Assembly (NCBI GenBank): GCA_019916065.1
Contig: CM034241.1
Location: forward strand, 12,437,223-12,501,222
Source of the DNA: Vitellaria paradoxa
Taxonomy: Eukaryota; Streptophyta; Magnoliopsida; Ericales; Sapotaceae
Direction: 5' to 3'
DNA: 64,000 nt
Program-made: the position numbers and the translations under genes
Part shown: piece after piece, positions 21,365-32,559 of the stretch
How positions within the stretch are numbered: the first letter of the stretch is position 1
Layout of the letters: each line of letters starts with the position of its first letter
The notes under the pieces: generated by a model
Seen by the model: the letters and a program-made list of their open reading frames with translations, nothing else
Databases searched by the model: none
Told to the model about the DNA's origin: nothing

Positions 21365-23226
21365 TGTCACGCCCTGGGTTTTACCACCCGAGTAAGTGAA
21401 TAAGAGAACACACATTACACCATTTAATAACCTTCCCTGTCTCACATCAGAGCCATACACACACATTATGGAGCAAAGAAAATAAAATAAATAAAACCAA
21501 ACTTTAAATTTAAATAAATGCCTCAGCTTAATCCACTAGGCAAATAAAGCTCCCTAACTTAACCCGACCAATCTCTAGAAAAAATAACAATAATAATAAT
21601 TAACATTCACCTCAAAAACAGAGGTTTGTCACAATCCACTCAAAAATAATTTCCTAGAGTCTAAAACAATTATATAAAAAAAATAATAAATAAGACTTTA
21701 ATTCTTATGCTCAGAAGGTCCAGCACGTGACTCAAATTCATTACCTGCATCACAAGCTGTAAGGGGATGAGCACTAGTACCACGTGTGCTCGGAACCCTA
21801 ATAATAATAATATAAATGTAGTATGCTTTAGCATGCTAATAAGTGAAACAATTATGCACAGATAGCAAACTCAAGAAAGAAATTAAATTAATTTATCAAT
21901 TTGTCTTCATTACAATTATTGGTGTTTTAGCAGTACATCACACATTAAAGAAAAATAATTTGATTTTAAGGTACTGCTGCTTGGTTGTCTCGTAGAAACA
22001 AGACCCAACCAATATACATCATTCCTTGATGTCTGCTTGGTTGTCCCATAAAAATAGGACCCAACCAATATACACCATCCTTCGGTGTCTGCTTCTTAAG
22101 CTAAAGCCTTAGGAATGTAATATGCCACCCTTAGGCATCTGCTCGTTTATAGGTTACTAGCCTACTGGAATCGATAACCAACCCCGCGCGGGTTTCGGGA
22201 CTTTAAACCCTTGGGTACGTAAACCCGATATTTTCAGTATCCCTCAATCTAAACAAGATTAATAATAATAATAATAACAATAATAATAATAATAAATAAA
22301 CCATCTAATCCTTACATCACAATACTTTTTATTTATTTATCTATTTAAGAAATAAAAATACATTAATCATCAGTTCACGCTGCAATTTGTACACAATTAA
22401 ATTAACCCAAACTGTTTTCATAAAGTGACCAATAAACATCAAAGCTGCACGTACACATTCCTCAAGTAAACACCAAAATCATCATGATGCTTTTATATAT
22501 ATATATAATCAAATGAATAGTATATATATGTATATATGAAAACTAGCCATGAATTCCATGAATTCTTTACGTATATACACGTGTAATCAAATTTAATATT
22601 TTATATATATATATATATGAAAACTACCCGTGGACCTGTGGATTCCATGAATCCCTTTATGTGTGTATATATATATATATACACGAATGCCCAAATCAAT
22701 TTCACTTTTCAATTTTGTCTTTTATCTTTTACGTTGTACCATGCCAGGAACTAATCAATCAAGGCTAATCAATGTCAGAAAATTTGTAAATTTTTAAACT
22801 TGAAATGATGCAAACAATTTAAGGAGTAGAATGACTATCCAATATAAATTACATAAGGCTCCTATTCCCCTTACCTTGGCTAATCCAACAAACGAAGAAA
22901 ACGCAGTCTGGCAATCCGTAAAGAAAAAAAAACGCAGCGTACTCAAGAAAATTAGGCGGCCGCAACCGTATTAGGGTTTTATTTATAAAATAAATACAGT
23001 AATATATATATTTATAGTAGCAAAATTTTAATCCTAACCAATTTAAATTACTTTCCTACTCCCCATAGGTTTACGAAAATTACACATCCTTCCTAAAATT
23101 TAAAAATCTTTTTTTTTTTTATAAAAATTCAAAAATTTCAAATATTAAATTTAAATAGCAACTTAAATTTATCGAGTAAAAATTTTCAAATTAAATTAAA
23201 TTATAAAAGAAATCTGGGTTATTACA
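21365..23226 (-). repeat. 3' LTR of the Tekay element
   Basis: 1862 bp; plus-strand ends TGTCACGCC...GGTTATTACA, i.e. TGTAATAACCC...GGCGTGACA on the coding strand. It contains hairpin units 21980-22143, the palindrome pair 22149-22202, an (AAT)n run near 22259-22296, and two GAATTCCATGAATTC-like words at 22550-22660. Confidence 0.97.
21980..22202 (-). repeat. hairpin-unit array and paired palindromes in the Tekay LTR
   Basis: Successive small inverted repeats, plus-strand coordinates: TTGGTTGTCT/AGACCCAACCAA (21981-22012), ACATCA/TGATGT (22016-22032), TTGGTTGTCC/GGACCCAACCAA (22037-22066), ACACC/GGTGT (22072-22088), ATGCC/GGCAT (22122-22138), then ATAGGTTACTAGCCTAC (22149-22165) and CCCGCGCGGG (22193-22202). 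Units share GCAGA and AAGG-type loops but have different, paired stems. Confidence 0.85.
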
Positions 23227-23241
23227 TCCTACCCCCCTTAT
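23227..23241 (-). other. polypurine tract of the Tekay element
   Basis: Minus strand TAAGGGGGGTAGGA immediately before the 3' LTR start TGTAATAACCC. It primes plus-strand DNA synthesis. Confidence 0.92.
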
Positions 23242-23283
23242 AAAAATTTTGTCCTCGAAATTTAGGAGGTAAATAAAAGAAAA

Positions 23284-24552
23284 TTAAGGAAACAATTCAG
23301 GGTATCTACTACGCATATCTACCTCTTGCTCCCAAGTCGATTCCTCAAGACCATGGTGCTTCCATAACACCCTAACTAAGGAGATAGTCTTCCCTCGTAG
23401 CACTTGCTCCTGAGAATCTAAAATTTCCACCGGTTTCACCTCATATGTCACATCTGAGTCAACATCAAGCTCAGTCCAATCTAATACATATGAAGGGTCC
23501 GGGTTATACTTTCTAAGCATAGACACGTGAAACACCTCATGAACTCCTGAAAGCTGCGGTGGCAAAGCAAGACGATAAGCTACCTCTCCAACCCTAGCCA
23601 AAACTTCAAATGGCCCAATATATCTCGGGGACAACTTTCCTCTGTGCCCAAAACAAAACTGACCCTTCCGTGGTGAAACCTTTAAGAACACATGGTCTCC
23701 TGCCTCAAACTCCAATGGTCTCCGCCTCTTATCAGCATAGCTCTTTTGACGGCTCCTTGCTGTCTCCAGTCTCTGCCGAATTAGTTTGACCTTCTCAGTC
23801 ATCTCTTGCACAAACTCAAGCCCAACAATTGCAGTTTCTCCAACCTCAGCCCAACAGATAGGAGATCTACACGGTCTACCATACAAAGCTTCAAAATGAG
23901 CCATCTCAATGCTCGACTGGTAGCTATTATTATATTCAAATTCAATCAAGAGAAGGTGGTTTTTCCAGCTGCCACGAAAATCAAGCACATATGCCCTGAG
24001 CATATCCTCTAAAATCTGAATTGTACGTTCTAACTGTCCATCGGTCTGAAGATAAAAGGCAGTGCTAAACAACAATTCTATCCCTATAGCCACCTAGAGA
24101 CTCTGCCAAAATCGAGAAGCAAAACGTGGATCCCTGTTTGAGACAATGGATACAGGGGCTCCGTGAAGCCTCACGATTTCTTTAACATATAATTTAGCTA
24201 AGACATCCATAGAGCCAGTCAACCGAATCGGTAAAAAGTGAGCTGATTTCGTCAACCTATCCACTATCACCCAAATAGTGTCGTGTCCCTTTGGAGACCT
24301 CGGCAAACTAGAAACAAAATCCATTGTAATGTTCTCCTACTTCCACTCTGACACTGGCAAGGGCTGCAAGAGACCCGTTGGTTTCTAATGCTCCGCCTTA
24401 ACTTACTGACAAGTAAGGCACCTATTCATAAACTCTGCCACATCCTTCTGCATACTTGCCCAAAAGAACTGACGACGCAGGTTGTGATACATCTTAGTAC
24501 CTCCAGGATGTATTGTAAATTTAGAGTGATGGAACTCCTTTAAAACAATATC
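23284..24552 (-). pseudogene. Tekay integrase with chromodomain
   Basis: N-terminal zinc-binding region is intact in sequence (HHSKFTIHPGG, MYHNLRRQFFW, RCLTCQ; 24550-24405). Core: [12 protein letters not shown] with the first Asp at about 24320; the second motif reads IVSNRDPRF, so the expected SDR Asp is Asn; the Glu region QLERTIQILEDMLRA is kept. The C-terminal part has LSPRYIGPFEVLARVG and VFHVSMLRKYNPDPS, then the chromodomain VEILDSQE, KTISLVRVLWKHHGLEESTWE, MRSRYPELFP ending at 23284. In-frame stops: TAG 24094-24096, TAG 24337-24339, TAG 24385-24387, TAA 24403-24405, all explainable as C-to-T or G-to-A changes of Gln or Trp codons. The last 809 bp are open. Confidence 0.95.
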
Positions 24553-25402
24553 TCAAACCGAGATGGGCACGAAAAGTCTCTCCAAATACCTCAAACCGTT
24601 ATCATCACCAATCACCCATCCTGGCATCTCATCAGGACTCGATAACTTAGCTCGAATCACCTCACATTCAACATCAGTCCCCTGAGTTTCTATCACACAA
24701 CTCAATAGAATTGGCTGAGTAACCATGGCAAACAAAATAGCATGACCCTCATCTGCCTGCAACTCCAGATCAAACTCACTAAGGCTTCTCATCATTTTCC
24801 ATTCTTGCACGAAAAGACCCGCTAAAGTATCTCGAGTCTTTCGACTAAGTGCGTCAGCAACTACATTTGCCTTACCAGGGTGATACTAGAGCTCAAAATC
24901 GTAGTCCTCCATATACTCCATCCATCTCCTCTACCTCAAATTTAGATCCTTCTGAGTGAAAAGATACTTCAAACTCTTGTGGTCAGAAAACACCTCAAAT
25001 TTCTCACCATACAAATAGTGTCTCCAGCTTTTCAGAGCAAAGATAATTGCTACCAACTCCAAATCATGCACTGGGTAGTTATGCTCATGAGTCTTCAACT
25101 GCCTAGACCCATAAGCTACTACTCTATCATCCTGCATCAACACACAGCCTAAACCTTCCCTGGATGCGTCACAATAAATTAAATAACACAATCCCCTTTC
25201 TGGAATCACAAACACTGGTGCAGTAGTTAACTTTTTCTTTAACTCCTGGAAAGACTGCTCACACTTCTTATCCCAAATAAACTTGACCCCTTTTTGAGTC
25301 AGCCTAGTCATTGGCCCGGCTAATCTCAAAAAGTCACAGAAAAATCTTTAGTAATACCCTACCAAACCCAGAAAACTCCGAATCTCAAAAATTATCTTCG
25401 GT
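24553..25402 (-). pseudogene. Tekay RNase H and RT connection
   Basis: From the right: [38 protein letters not shown] (connection), then RNase [45 protein letters not shown] and [25 protein letters not shown] at 24931-24933 replaces a Gln codon after LNLR, and TAG at 24886-24888 replaces Gln before YHPGKANVVADALSRK. The spacer ORF 24553-24810 (EWKMMRSLSEFDLE) links to integrase. Acid residues in CDAS and SDH are present. Confidence 0.92.
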
Positions 25403-25407
25403 CTTTG

Positions 25408-26230
25408 CTAATCCATAACTGCTTCAACCTTAGATGGATCAACTGCAACTCTCTCCTCAGAAACAACATGTCCGAGAAATTTTACCTCTTTGAGCCAGAA
25501 CTCACACTTGCTCAATTTAGCATAGAGCTGGTGGTCTCTCAAGGTCTGAAGTACAATTCTTAGATGCTCCTCATGTTTCTCTGACTGGGAGTAAACCAGA
25601 ATATCATCAATAAACACAACTACAAACCTGTCCAAATATCTTCTGAACACCCGGTTCATTAAGTCCATGAACACTGCAGGAGCATTGGTCAGTCCAAACG
25701 GCATCACTAAGAACTCGTAGTGCCCATACCGAGTCCTAAACGCCGTCTTAGAAATGTCTTCCTGCTTTACTCTCAACTGGTGGTAACCAGATCTCAAATC
25801 AATCTTTGAGAAAAGGACCGAGCCCTTCAGTTGGTCGAACAGATCATCAATCCTCGGTAAAGGATACCGATTTTTTATCATGACCCGGTTCAACATTTAG
25901 TAATCTATACACATCCTGAGAGTTCTATCCTTTTTAGCTACAAACAGCGATAGGTGAAGTGCTAGGGCAGATAAATCCCTTAGAGCTCAACTCCTCTATC
26001 TGGGATCTTAACTCCACCAACTCTACAGGTGCCAATCTATACGGGGCTATAGAAATTGGTTCTGTGCCAGGAATTAGATCAATCCCAAATTTAACCTCCC
26101 GTTCAGGCGGTAATCCAGATACTTCTGAAAACACTTCTAGAAATTCACAAACGACTCGTGGCAACTCAAACTTGTCACCATCCTCGTCCTCCAAAGCCAT
26201 ACAAGTAAACAAACTGCACAACTCTACTCA
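25408..26230 (-). pseudogene. Tekay reverse transcriptase
   Basis: Two frames. 25934-26221 gives [35 protein letters not shown] and [13 protein letters not shown]. 25408-25896 gives [56 protein letters not shown], the catalytic FIDDILVYS, and [16 protein letters not shown]. Between them a deletion of about 11 nt removes the WGAPV region after TSP (about 25945-25955), and the CIDYRQLN motif reads CIDY-stop-MLN (TAA about 25897-25899). Palm aspartates are intact. Confidence 0.95.
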
Positions 26231-26660
26231 TCCCTACCCATCGAGGGAAGGCAAGAGCTGAGGGCTACAACGATCACCTGAAAATCGTATTCGATCTCCC
26301 TCCGTAGTAAATAAGGTCACCCGACTCTTAGCACAATCTATCATCGCCCAAAAGACTGACAACAAGTTCATGCCAAGAATCACATCAAAGCTTCCCATGT
26401 CTATCACAATCAGGTTAAAAACTGATAAGTACTCCCGTCCCGAAGTCTCATCCCTGATAGTGATCTCACAATTCTTACAGACTCGATTCAACACAGAATG
26501 ACCTCCTATCGGTGTTTCAACATGCAATGATGGAACTAACTCATCCACAAATAAATTCAATGTATACATAAATGATGCAACAATAAATGAATAAGATGCT
26601 CATGTGTCTACAAGAACTGTGGACTTAGTAACATAAATAAGAAAGGTACCTCTCGTCACT
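26231..26660 (-). pseudogene. Tekay aspartic protease
   Basis: Minus-strand frame VTKSTVLVDT-stop-ASYSFIVASF followed by MYTLNLFVDELVPSLHVETP, CEITIRD, FDVILGMNLLS and CAKSRVTLFTTEGDRIRF. The active-site triplet DTG is broken: the Gly codon is TGA at 26600-26602, inside the catalytic loop. The downstream ILGM element of the fold is intact. The protease would process Gag-Pol in an active copy. Confidence 0.9.
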
Positions 26661-26779
26661 ATAGGCTCTGTACGTCCATCATTCTGGGCTACAGTTTAAA
26701 CTCGTCCGTGAACCGGTGCCGTTTGTCGTCTAGCCCCCTTTTGTCCCTGCTGGGATCCACCCTGAACTCCTTGATGCTA

Positions 26780-28086
26780 CTGAACACCACTTGGAACACC
26801 CATCTGATACTATGGTGCCCCACCTTGAGTACCCTTCTGAAAATGAGTCTGCACTGATTGTGACCCTACTGGCCTGCTACTCTGTACTGACTGAGCTGGC
26901 TCTGGAGGTCTCATAATACTTCCATTACCTTGCCTCTGCGGACAACGCCTCTGCACATGACCTGGTAGGCCACACGTGTAACAAGTCTTTACCTTGGCCT
27001 TATTTTCAGATCCACCCGACACACCTTTGTAAGGATAGTTAAACTGACAATGCCCAGGCTGTCTGCAATTATGACAAATAATAGGACTCTGTACAGAAAC
27101 CCCTACTGCTACTGACTAACTTGGAGTTGTACTCCCCTGCTGAAATTGCTGAGTTCGAGCCCCACGTAAATTTTCCCTTTGTCTTTTAGTGGTCTGTTCT
27201 CCTGGTGCTAAGTCTTTCCTTGCCTAGCTTCATTCTGTGCCTTGGTATCTGCCAAATTCTTCTCCACCGCCATTGCTCGATTAACCAAGGTCTCATATTC
27301 ATTAAGCCCTAAAGGCACTATCCGATCCCTGACAGCAGGCCTCAATCCCTTCTCAAACCGTCTAGACTTGGTGCGTTCAGTGGACACCAACTCCTTAGCA
27401 TATTTGGCCAATGAGGTAAATCTACGCCCATACTCCAATATAGTCATTGGCCCTTGAGTCAAATTCAGAAACTCGTCAAGCTTGGCATCTCTTATAGACT
27501 GAGGGAAAAAGTAATCTTTGAAACGCTCTTTAAAATCCTCCCAAGTAAGTGCAGACGCCCCACAAGACCCCTTCACAATACTCCACCAATCCACTGCAGC
27601 ACCCTCCAACTGAAAAGTAGCAAGCAAAACTCTGGTCTTATCCTCATTTAACTGCATCACTTCAAATATTTTCTCATTCTCGTGCAAAAACTTCTCAACC
27701 TTTTCAGTGTCTGCTGTGCCAAAGTAAGTAGGAGATTTCATTCTCCTAAACTTCTCATATGGAGTTGTAGGCTGACTCGCTTGCATTCCTCCAGCAAACA
27801 TTGTAGCCATTTGTTGCATCCACATCTGTGGGTCCACCATTCCTGGCTGTGGCACACTTGGTGCTTTGGATTGCACCTCAGTCACGTGAGGCACCCCTAA
27901 TGGAACCTCTGCTCCAACCCTAGCATATGACCCCTACTCTTGTGACACTCCTGCAGCAACGGGAACATCATCAACTGGAGCCTCATGGCCCTGCCCATCC
28001 TGAATCCCTCGGCCTCGGCCCCTACCACGACCACGGCCATAGCCCCTACCTCTACCTTTAGCACCTGGAGTTACACTTGGCGTCAT
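26780..28086 (-). pseudogene. Tekay gag with zinc knuckles
   Basis: Likely start ATG 28086-28084, followed by a Gly-Arg repeat tract (about 28060-28010). TAG at 27935-27937 interrupts SQE-stop-GSYARVG. The gag domain proper (27894-27208) includes EKFRRMKSPTYFGTADTEKVEKFL, LATFQLEGAAVDWWSIV, FKERFKDYFFPQS, FLNLTQGPMTILEYGRRFTSLA. A one-base shift near 27215 and TAG at 27116-27118 follow. Two knuckles: the first CHNCRQPGHCQFNY lacks the last Cys, the second CYTCGLPGHVQRRC is a complete CCHC. Gag would form the particle and bind RNA. Confidence 0.93.
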
Positions 28087-28246
28087 TCTCTAAAAACCAC
28101 AATAATATACTAAGGTTAACGCCTTCTTAACAATCTAAATCTAATAAAATATCAAATTCACATATCACAACTAAATAAACTAGCATGTAAGCACATAGCA
28201 CTTAGAAAAAATAAAAGACCCACTGTCCCTAGGTATTCTAAACCTA

Positions 28247-28259
28247 GGCTTTGATACCA
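28247..28259 (-). other. primer-binding site, initiator-Met tRNA type
   Basis: Minus strand TGGTATCAAAGCC three bases after the 5' LTR end; one mismatch to TGGTATCAGAGC. Confidence 0.92.
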
Positions 28260-28262
28260 AGT

Positions 28263-30146
28263 TGTCACGCCCCGGGTTTTACCACCTGAGTAAGTGAATA
28301 AGAGAACACATATTACACCATTTAATAACCTTCCCTGTCTCACATCAGAGCCATACACACACATTATGGAGCAAAGAAAATAAAATAAATAAAACTAAAC
28401 TTTAAATTTAAATAAATGCCTCAGCTTAATCCATTGGGCAAATAAAGCTCCCCAACTAAACCCAACCAATCTCTAGAAAAAATAACAATAATAATAATTA
28501 ACATTCACCTCAAAAACAGAGGTTTGTCACAATCCACTCAAAAATAATTTCCTAGAGTCTAAAACAATTATATAAAAAAATAATAAATAAGACTTTAATT
28601 CCTATGCTCAGAAGGTCCAGCACGTGACTCAAATTCATTACCTGCATCACAAGCTGTAAGGGGATGAGCACTAGTACCACGTGTGCTTAGAACTCTAATA
28701 ATAATAATATAAATGTAGTATGCTCTAGCATGCTACTAAGTGAAACAATTATGCACAGATAGCAAACTCAAGAAAGAAATTAAATTAATTTATCAATTTG
28801 TCTTCATTACAATTATTGGTGTTTTAGCAGCACACCACACATCAAAGAAAAACAGTTTGATTTTAAGGTACTGCTGCTTGGTTGTCTCGTAGAAACAAGA
28901 CCCAACCAATATACATCATTCATTGATGTCTGCTTGGTTGTCCTGTAAAAAGAGGACCCAACCAATATACACGATCCTTCAGTGTCTGCTTCCTAAGCTA
29001 AAGCCTTAGGAATGTAATATGCCACCCTTAGGCATCTGCTTGTTTGTAGGTTACTAGCCTACTGGAATCGATAACCAACCCCGCGCGGGTTTTGGGACTT
29101 TAAACCCTTGGGTACGTAAACCCGATATTTTCAGTATCCCTCAATCTAAACAAGATTAATAATAATAATAATAACAACAATAATAATAATAAATAAATCC
29201 ATCTAATCCTTACATCACAATACTTTTTATTTATTTATCTATTTAAGAAATAAAAATACATTAATCATCAGTTCACGCTGCAATTTGTACACAATTAAAT
29301 TAACCCAAACTGCTTTCATAAAGTGACCAATAAACATCAAAGCTGCACGTAAACATTCCTCAAGTAAACACCAAAATCATCATAATGCTTTTATATATAT
29401 ATATAATCAAATGAATAGTATATATATGTATATATGAAAACTAGCTGTGAATTCCATGAATCCTTTACGTATATACACGTATAATCAAATTTAATATTAT
29501 ATATATATATATATGAAAACTACTCGTGGAAATTACCAAAAAAAAAAAAAAAACTACCCGTGGACCTGTGGATTCCATGAATCCCTTTATGTATATATAT
29601 ATATACACGAATGCCCAAATCAATTTTACTTTTCAATTTTGTCTTTTATCTTTTACGTTGTACCATGCCAGGAGCTAATCAATCAAGGCTAATCAATGTC
29701 AGAAAATTTATAAATTTTTAAACTTGAAATGATGCAAACAATCTAAAGAGTAGAATGACTATCCAATATAAATACATAAGGCTCCTATTCCCCTTACCTT
29801 GGCTAATCCAATAGATGAAGAAAACGCAGTCCGGCAATCCATAAAGAAAAAAAAACGCAGCGTACTCAAGAAAATTAGGCAGTCGCAACCGTATTAGGGT
29901 TTTATTTATAAAATAAATACAGTAATATATATATTTATAGTGGCAAAATTTTAATCCTAACCAATTTAAATTACTTTTCTACTCCCCATAGGTTTAGGAA
30001 AATTACACATCCTTCCTAAATTTAAAAATCTTTTTTTTTTATAAAAATTCAAAAATTTCAAATATTAAATTTAAATAGCAACTTAAATTTATCGAGTAAA
30101 AATTTTCAAATTAAATTAAATTATAAAAGAAATCTGGGTTATTACA
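28263..30146 (-). repeat. 5' LTR of the Tekay element
   Basis: 1884 bp, TGTCACGCC...GGTTATTACA on plus. It carries the same hairpin units (28880-29040) and palindromes (29046-29062, 29080-29089) as the 3' LTR. Relative to the 3' LTR it has about 30 extra bases near 29528-29557: a second copy of ACTACCCGTGGA-like sequence joined by an A-run. Confidence 0.97.
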
Positions 30147-30151
30147 TCTTG

Positions 30152-31693
30152 ACACACCCATTTTGAAAGTGTCAAGTGATGACTCCTAGTCTCTATAATC
30201 AAGGCTCTATTTCAAAACAAAAACATATTTTTATCATCTGGGTGATATCAGATGCACCACATGGCAATCAAGATTGATAACCTGTGCTCATCATCCCGAC
30301 GCGTGGATCTAATAACAACAGTAGGAAATCACGACTATACTTAGCACGTATAGCAAGTCTTTTAAACCTTTAGGTTCCCTTAGTGGACAAGTAAAGTCTT
30401 GTGAGGGTTTGCAGTGATGCTACCTATAAACATCTAGATTGATCTCATGAATGATACAATCCAATCAAGTAGCTTATTGTTTAGTTTCGATATCAGACAA
30501 ATTACATAATCCAAGTATTGCATATATCATCCTAATGCATATCGATCAAGCTCAAATCAACCACTAAGATTTAAGTATTCCAATTCTTATTATTCAATCA
30601 ATTTAGTCACCAAGCATACCTAATGATGCAGCCTCGATTTCAAATCTCACAAGTTGTCCACTCACAAATGAATTTATTTAAGAAAGGTTTTCTTTCACGA
30701 TTTTTGCAAGAATACAAAGATAAAGAAGTGCAATGAACCCAACCAAGACATGAATGAAAGAATTAAACATAACAAGTGGCATAGCTCCATAAAGGGACAT
30801 CTCAATGCATTATTAAATGAAAACACTCTTATAACCCACATGAAATGGATCAATGCATCCATGAGTGTCATTTCCCTAAGGTCCTTTAGGTATTTACTAG
30901 GTTATAGCTTGGACTTTGGGGATTGGCTATACAATAAAGGATAGGGAATTACAAAGTGGATGTCTAGGAATATCATGAAAGTGCAATAAAAACATATTCA
31001 TTCTAACTTATCCTTTTATACACCTTGAATGCAAACTATGAAATTTTATCAAATTGTAACTATTCTATTTTTTTTTTCATGGGACTAAAAGCAAATGATG
31101 CTTAAGAAATTCTATGTCCCGTACTTATTTTCTTTCTTTTTTTTTCCTTCTTCTTCTTCTTCTTCTTCTTCTTCTTCTTCTTTTAATGAATTTCTCTTCA
31201 TTCCTAGCACATTTCTTTCCAATTTCAATCATCATCCTCATATTACCCATCCATATTAAACAATGATGCACTTAATATGCCATGATATGCAAGGGTTGCG
31301 TTAAATATATAAATGGAGTTAAAAGGGCATATATGTGGCTAGAAAATCAAAGAAAATCCTTTTTTTTAGAAGGCTTCAAATTGGCTCCAAAGGTAATTTA
31401 ATCAAAGGAAAGGACTAAGGCTTCAAAAGCAAGAAAGATGGCCTAATATCACTCCCTAAGGTCACAGCAACTCATAAAATGCATTGGTACACTCATGCAA
31501 GTCAATGTAGAGCCTTGTGTGCATTGACACCAAAACAAGTAAGTGTGATGAAGCTATTGAAAAACTAGTGAGATGAACAAAAGATAGAACATGAAGTATG
31601 TAACCCTAAAAACAAAAATAAGGCTCAAGAGCTCTCAAAATAGGGTTCAAGTCTCCACCTATGTCATGGCATACTCAAGTAACTAAATCTCAT
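30152..31693. other. noncoding retroelement-derived DNA
   Basis: No gene. 30285-30430 matches 42425-42545 in inverted orientation: both hold GCAAACCCTCAC-AGAC, GTCCACTA-GG, CTTGCTATACG-GCTAAGTATAG and TTTCCTAC. A (TTC)n microsatellite lies at 31146-31181. The Sirevirus-like element is inserted at 31694. Confidence 0.6.
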
Positions 31694-32502
31694 TGCTAAG
31701 GCTAAAATTGTAAATTGGCAAATCCATGGTCAAAGAAAAAGTCCGTAACTTTTAGACTTAGTGTAGGTTAAGGCACTATCGTCTTAAGCCAAATAGAAGT
31801 ATAAAGGCCTCAGAAAAACTATTTTTGTATAATCCTAGAGGTCTGGAAAAAGCCAAATAGAGCCAGAATAAAATGATAAAAAAAGACCACTGGAAGACCA
31901 CAAGTAGCTGCAGGATAAAGCTAAGAGCTGGTTTCAGAAGATTGGCCGCGCGAGAAGACTACACTAATTCATGGGATTGCCCTAGGAAAGCCACGGCAAG
32001 GTTATGGGAAGGCCGTGGAAGTGAGCTTTCCACGAGGCTTCCTAAAAGAGGCTTACTTTTAGGCCTTCTAAAGCCCTATTTTAGGAGCTGTGCATCCTAG
32101 GTTTTATTATATATATCTCTAGAAGTACTTAGTGTTCAACACACAGAAAGAACAATCTCTCAATTACTTAACCAAGATGTTTAGTGTTCAATCTGAAAGA
32201 GTTCAGGTTCAAGGTTTGTGATAGCTAAGGATTCAACAAAGTTATTGAGGAGTCAGTATTATGCCTTTGGAGAGTCAAAGGGCTTTTGCTAAGCAGTTAG
32301 TGTATCGAGGATTCAAGCAAATGTCAATAGAGTATAGAGTCAAGGAGTCGATCTATCTAGAGTTTAAGTTTGTAACCAACGTTACTTTTAGTAAAAGTTT
32401 TTGGGGTTTCCCTGTGTGGGTTTTCTCATTTATTATAATGCCTTCTACATTCATGTGCTTGTGATTGATTACTTAGGATAACTAGCAGATTATGAAATTT
32501 CA
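31694..32502 (+). repeat. 5' LTR of the Sirevirus-like element
   Basis: 809 bp, TGCTAAGGC...AATTTCA. GC-rich words (GCCACGGC, GGCCGTGG, GGGAAGGCC, GGAAAGCC) occupy 31940-32050, upstream of a TATA-rich stretch at 32102-32118. Confidence 0.93.
32102..32118 (+). promoter_or_regulatory. putative LTR TATA box
   Basis: TTTTATTATATATATCT, conserved in the 3' LTR at 36168-36184, with TCTCTAG following in both. Confidence 0.5.
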
Positions 32503-32504
32503 AT

Positions 32505-32517
32505 TGGTATCAGATTA
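32505..32517 (+). other. primer-binding site, initiator-Met tRNA type
   Basis: TGGTATCAGATTA two bases after the LTR end; the first ten bases match the complement of tRNA-iMet exactly. Confidence 0.88.
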
Positions 32518-32559
32518 TGTTCATTTTTGAGAGAGAAATGTGATCTTATTACTTGCTAG

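Larger units (their letters stand above)
21365..30146 (-). mobile_element. complete Tekay-type chromovirus (Ty3/Gypsy)
   Basis: 8782 bp with perfect 5-bp TSD TCTTG (21360-21364 and 30147-30151). LTRs are 21365-23226 (3') and 28263-30146 (5'). PBS 28247-28259, PPT 23227-23241. Domain order on the minus strand: gag with zinc knuckles, protease, RT, RNase H, integrase, chromodomain. The chromodomain and motif set point to the Tekay/Del clade. The pol frame has many stops, so the copy is not coding-competent, but its boundaries are intact. In the first 100 bp the two LTRs differ at three sites, all C/T, so insertion is fairly young. It is inserted in the LTR-like region 17112-21364. Confidence 0.97.

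Noticed and set aside
23806..24012. Plus-strand ORFs across 23.8-27.9 kb
   Set aside because: They are shadows of the Tekay gag and integrase frames on the minus strand, which have recognisable motifs.
21365..30146. Reading the Tekay element as plus strand
   Set aside because: PBS, PPT and all domains are consistent only with minus orientation.
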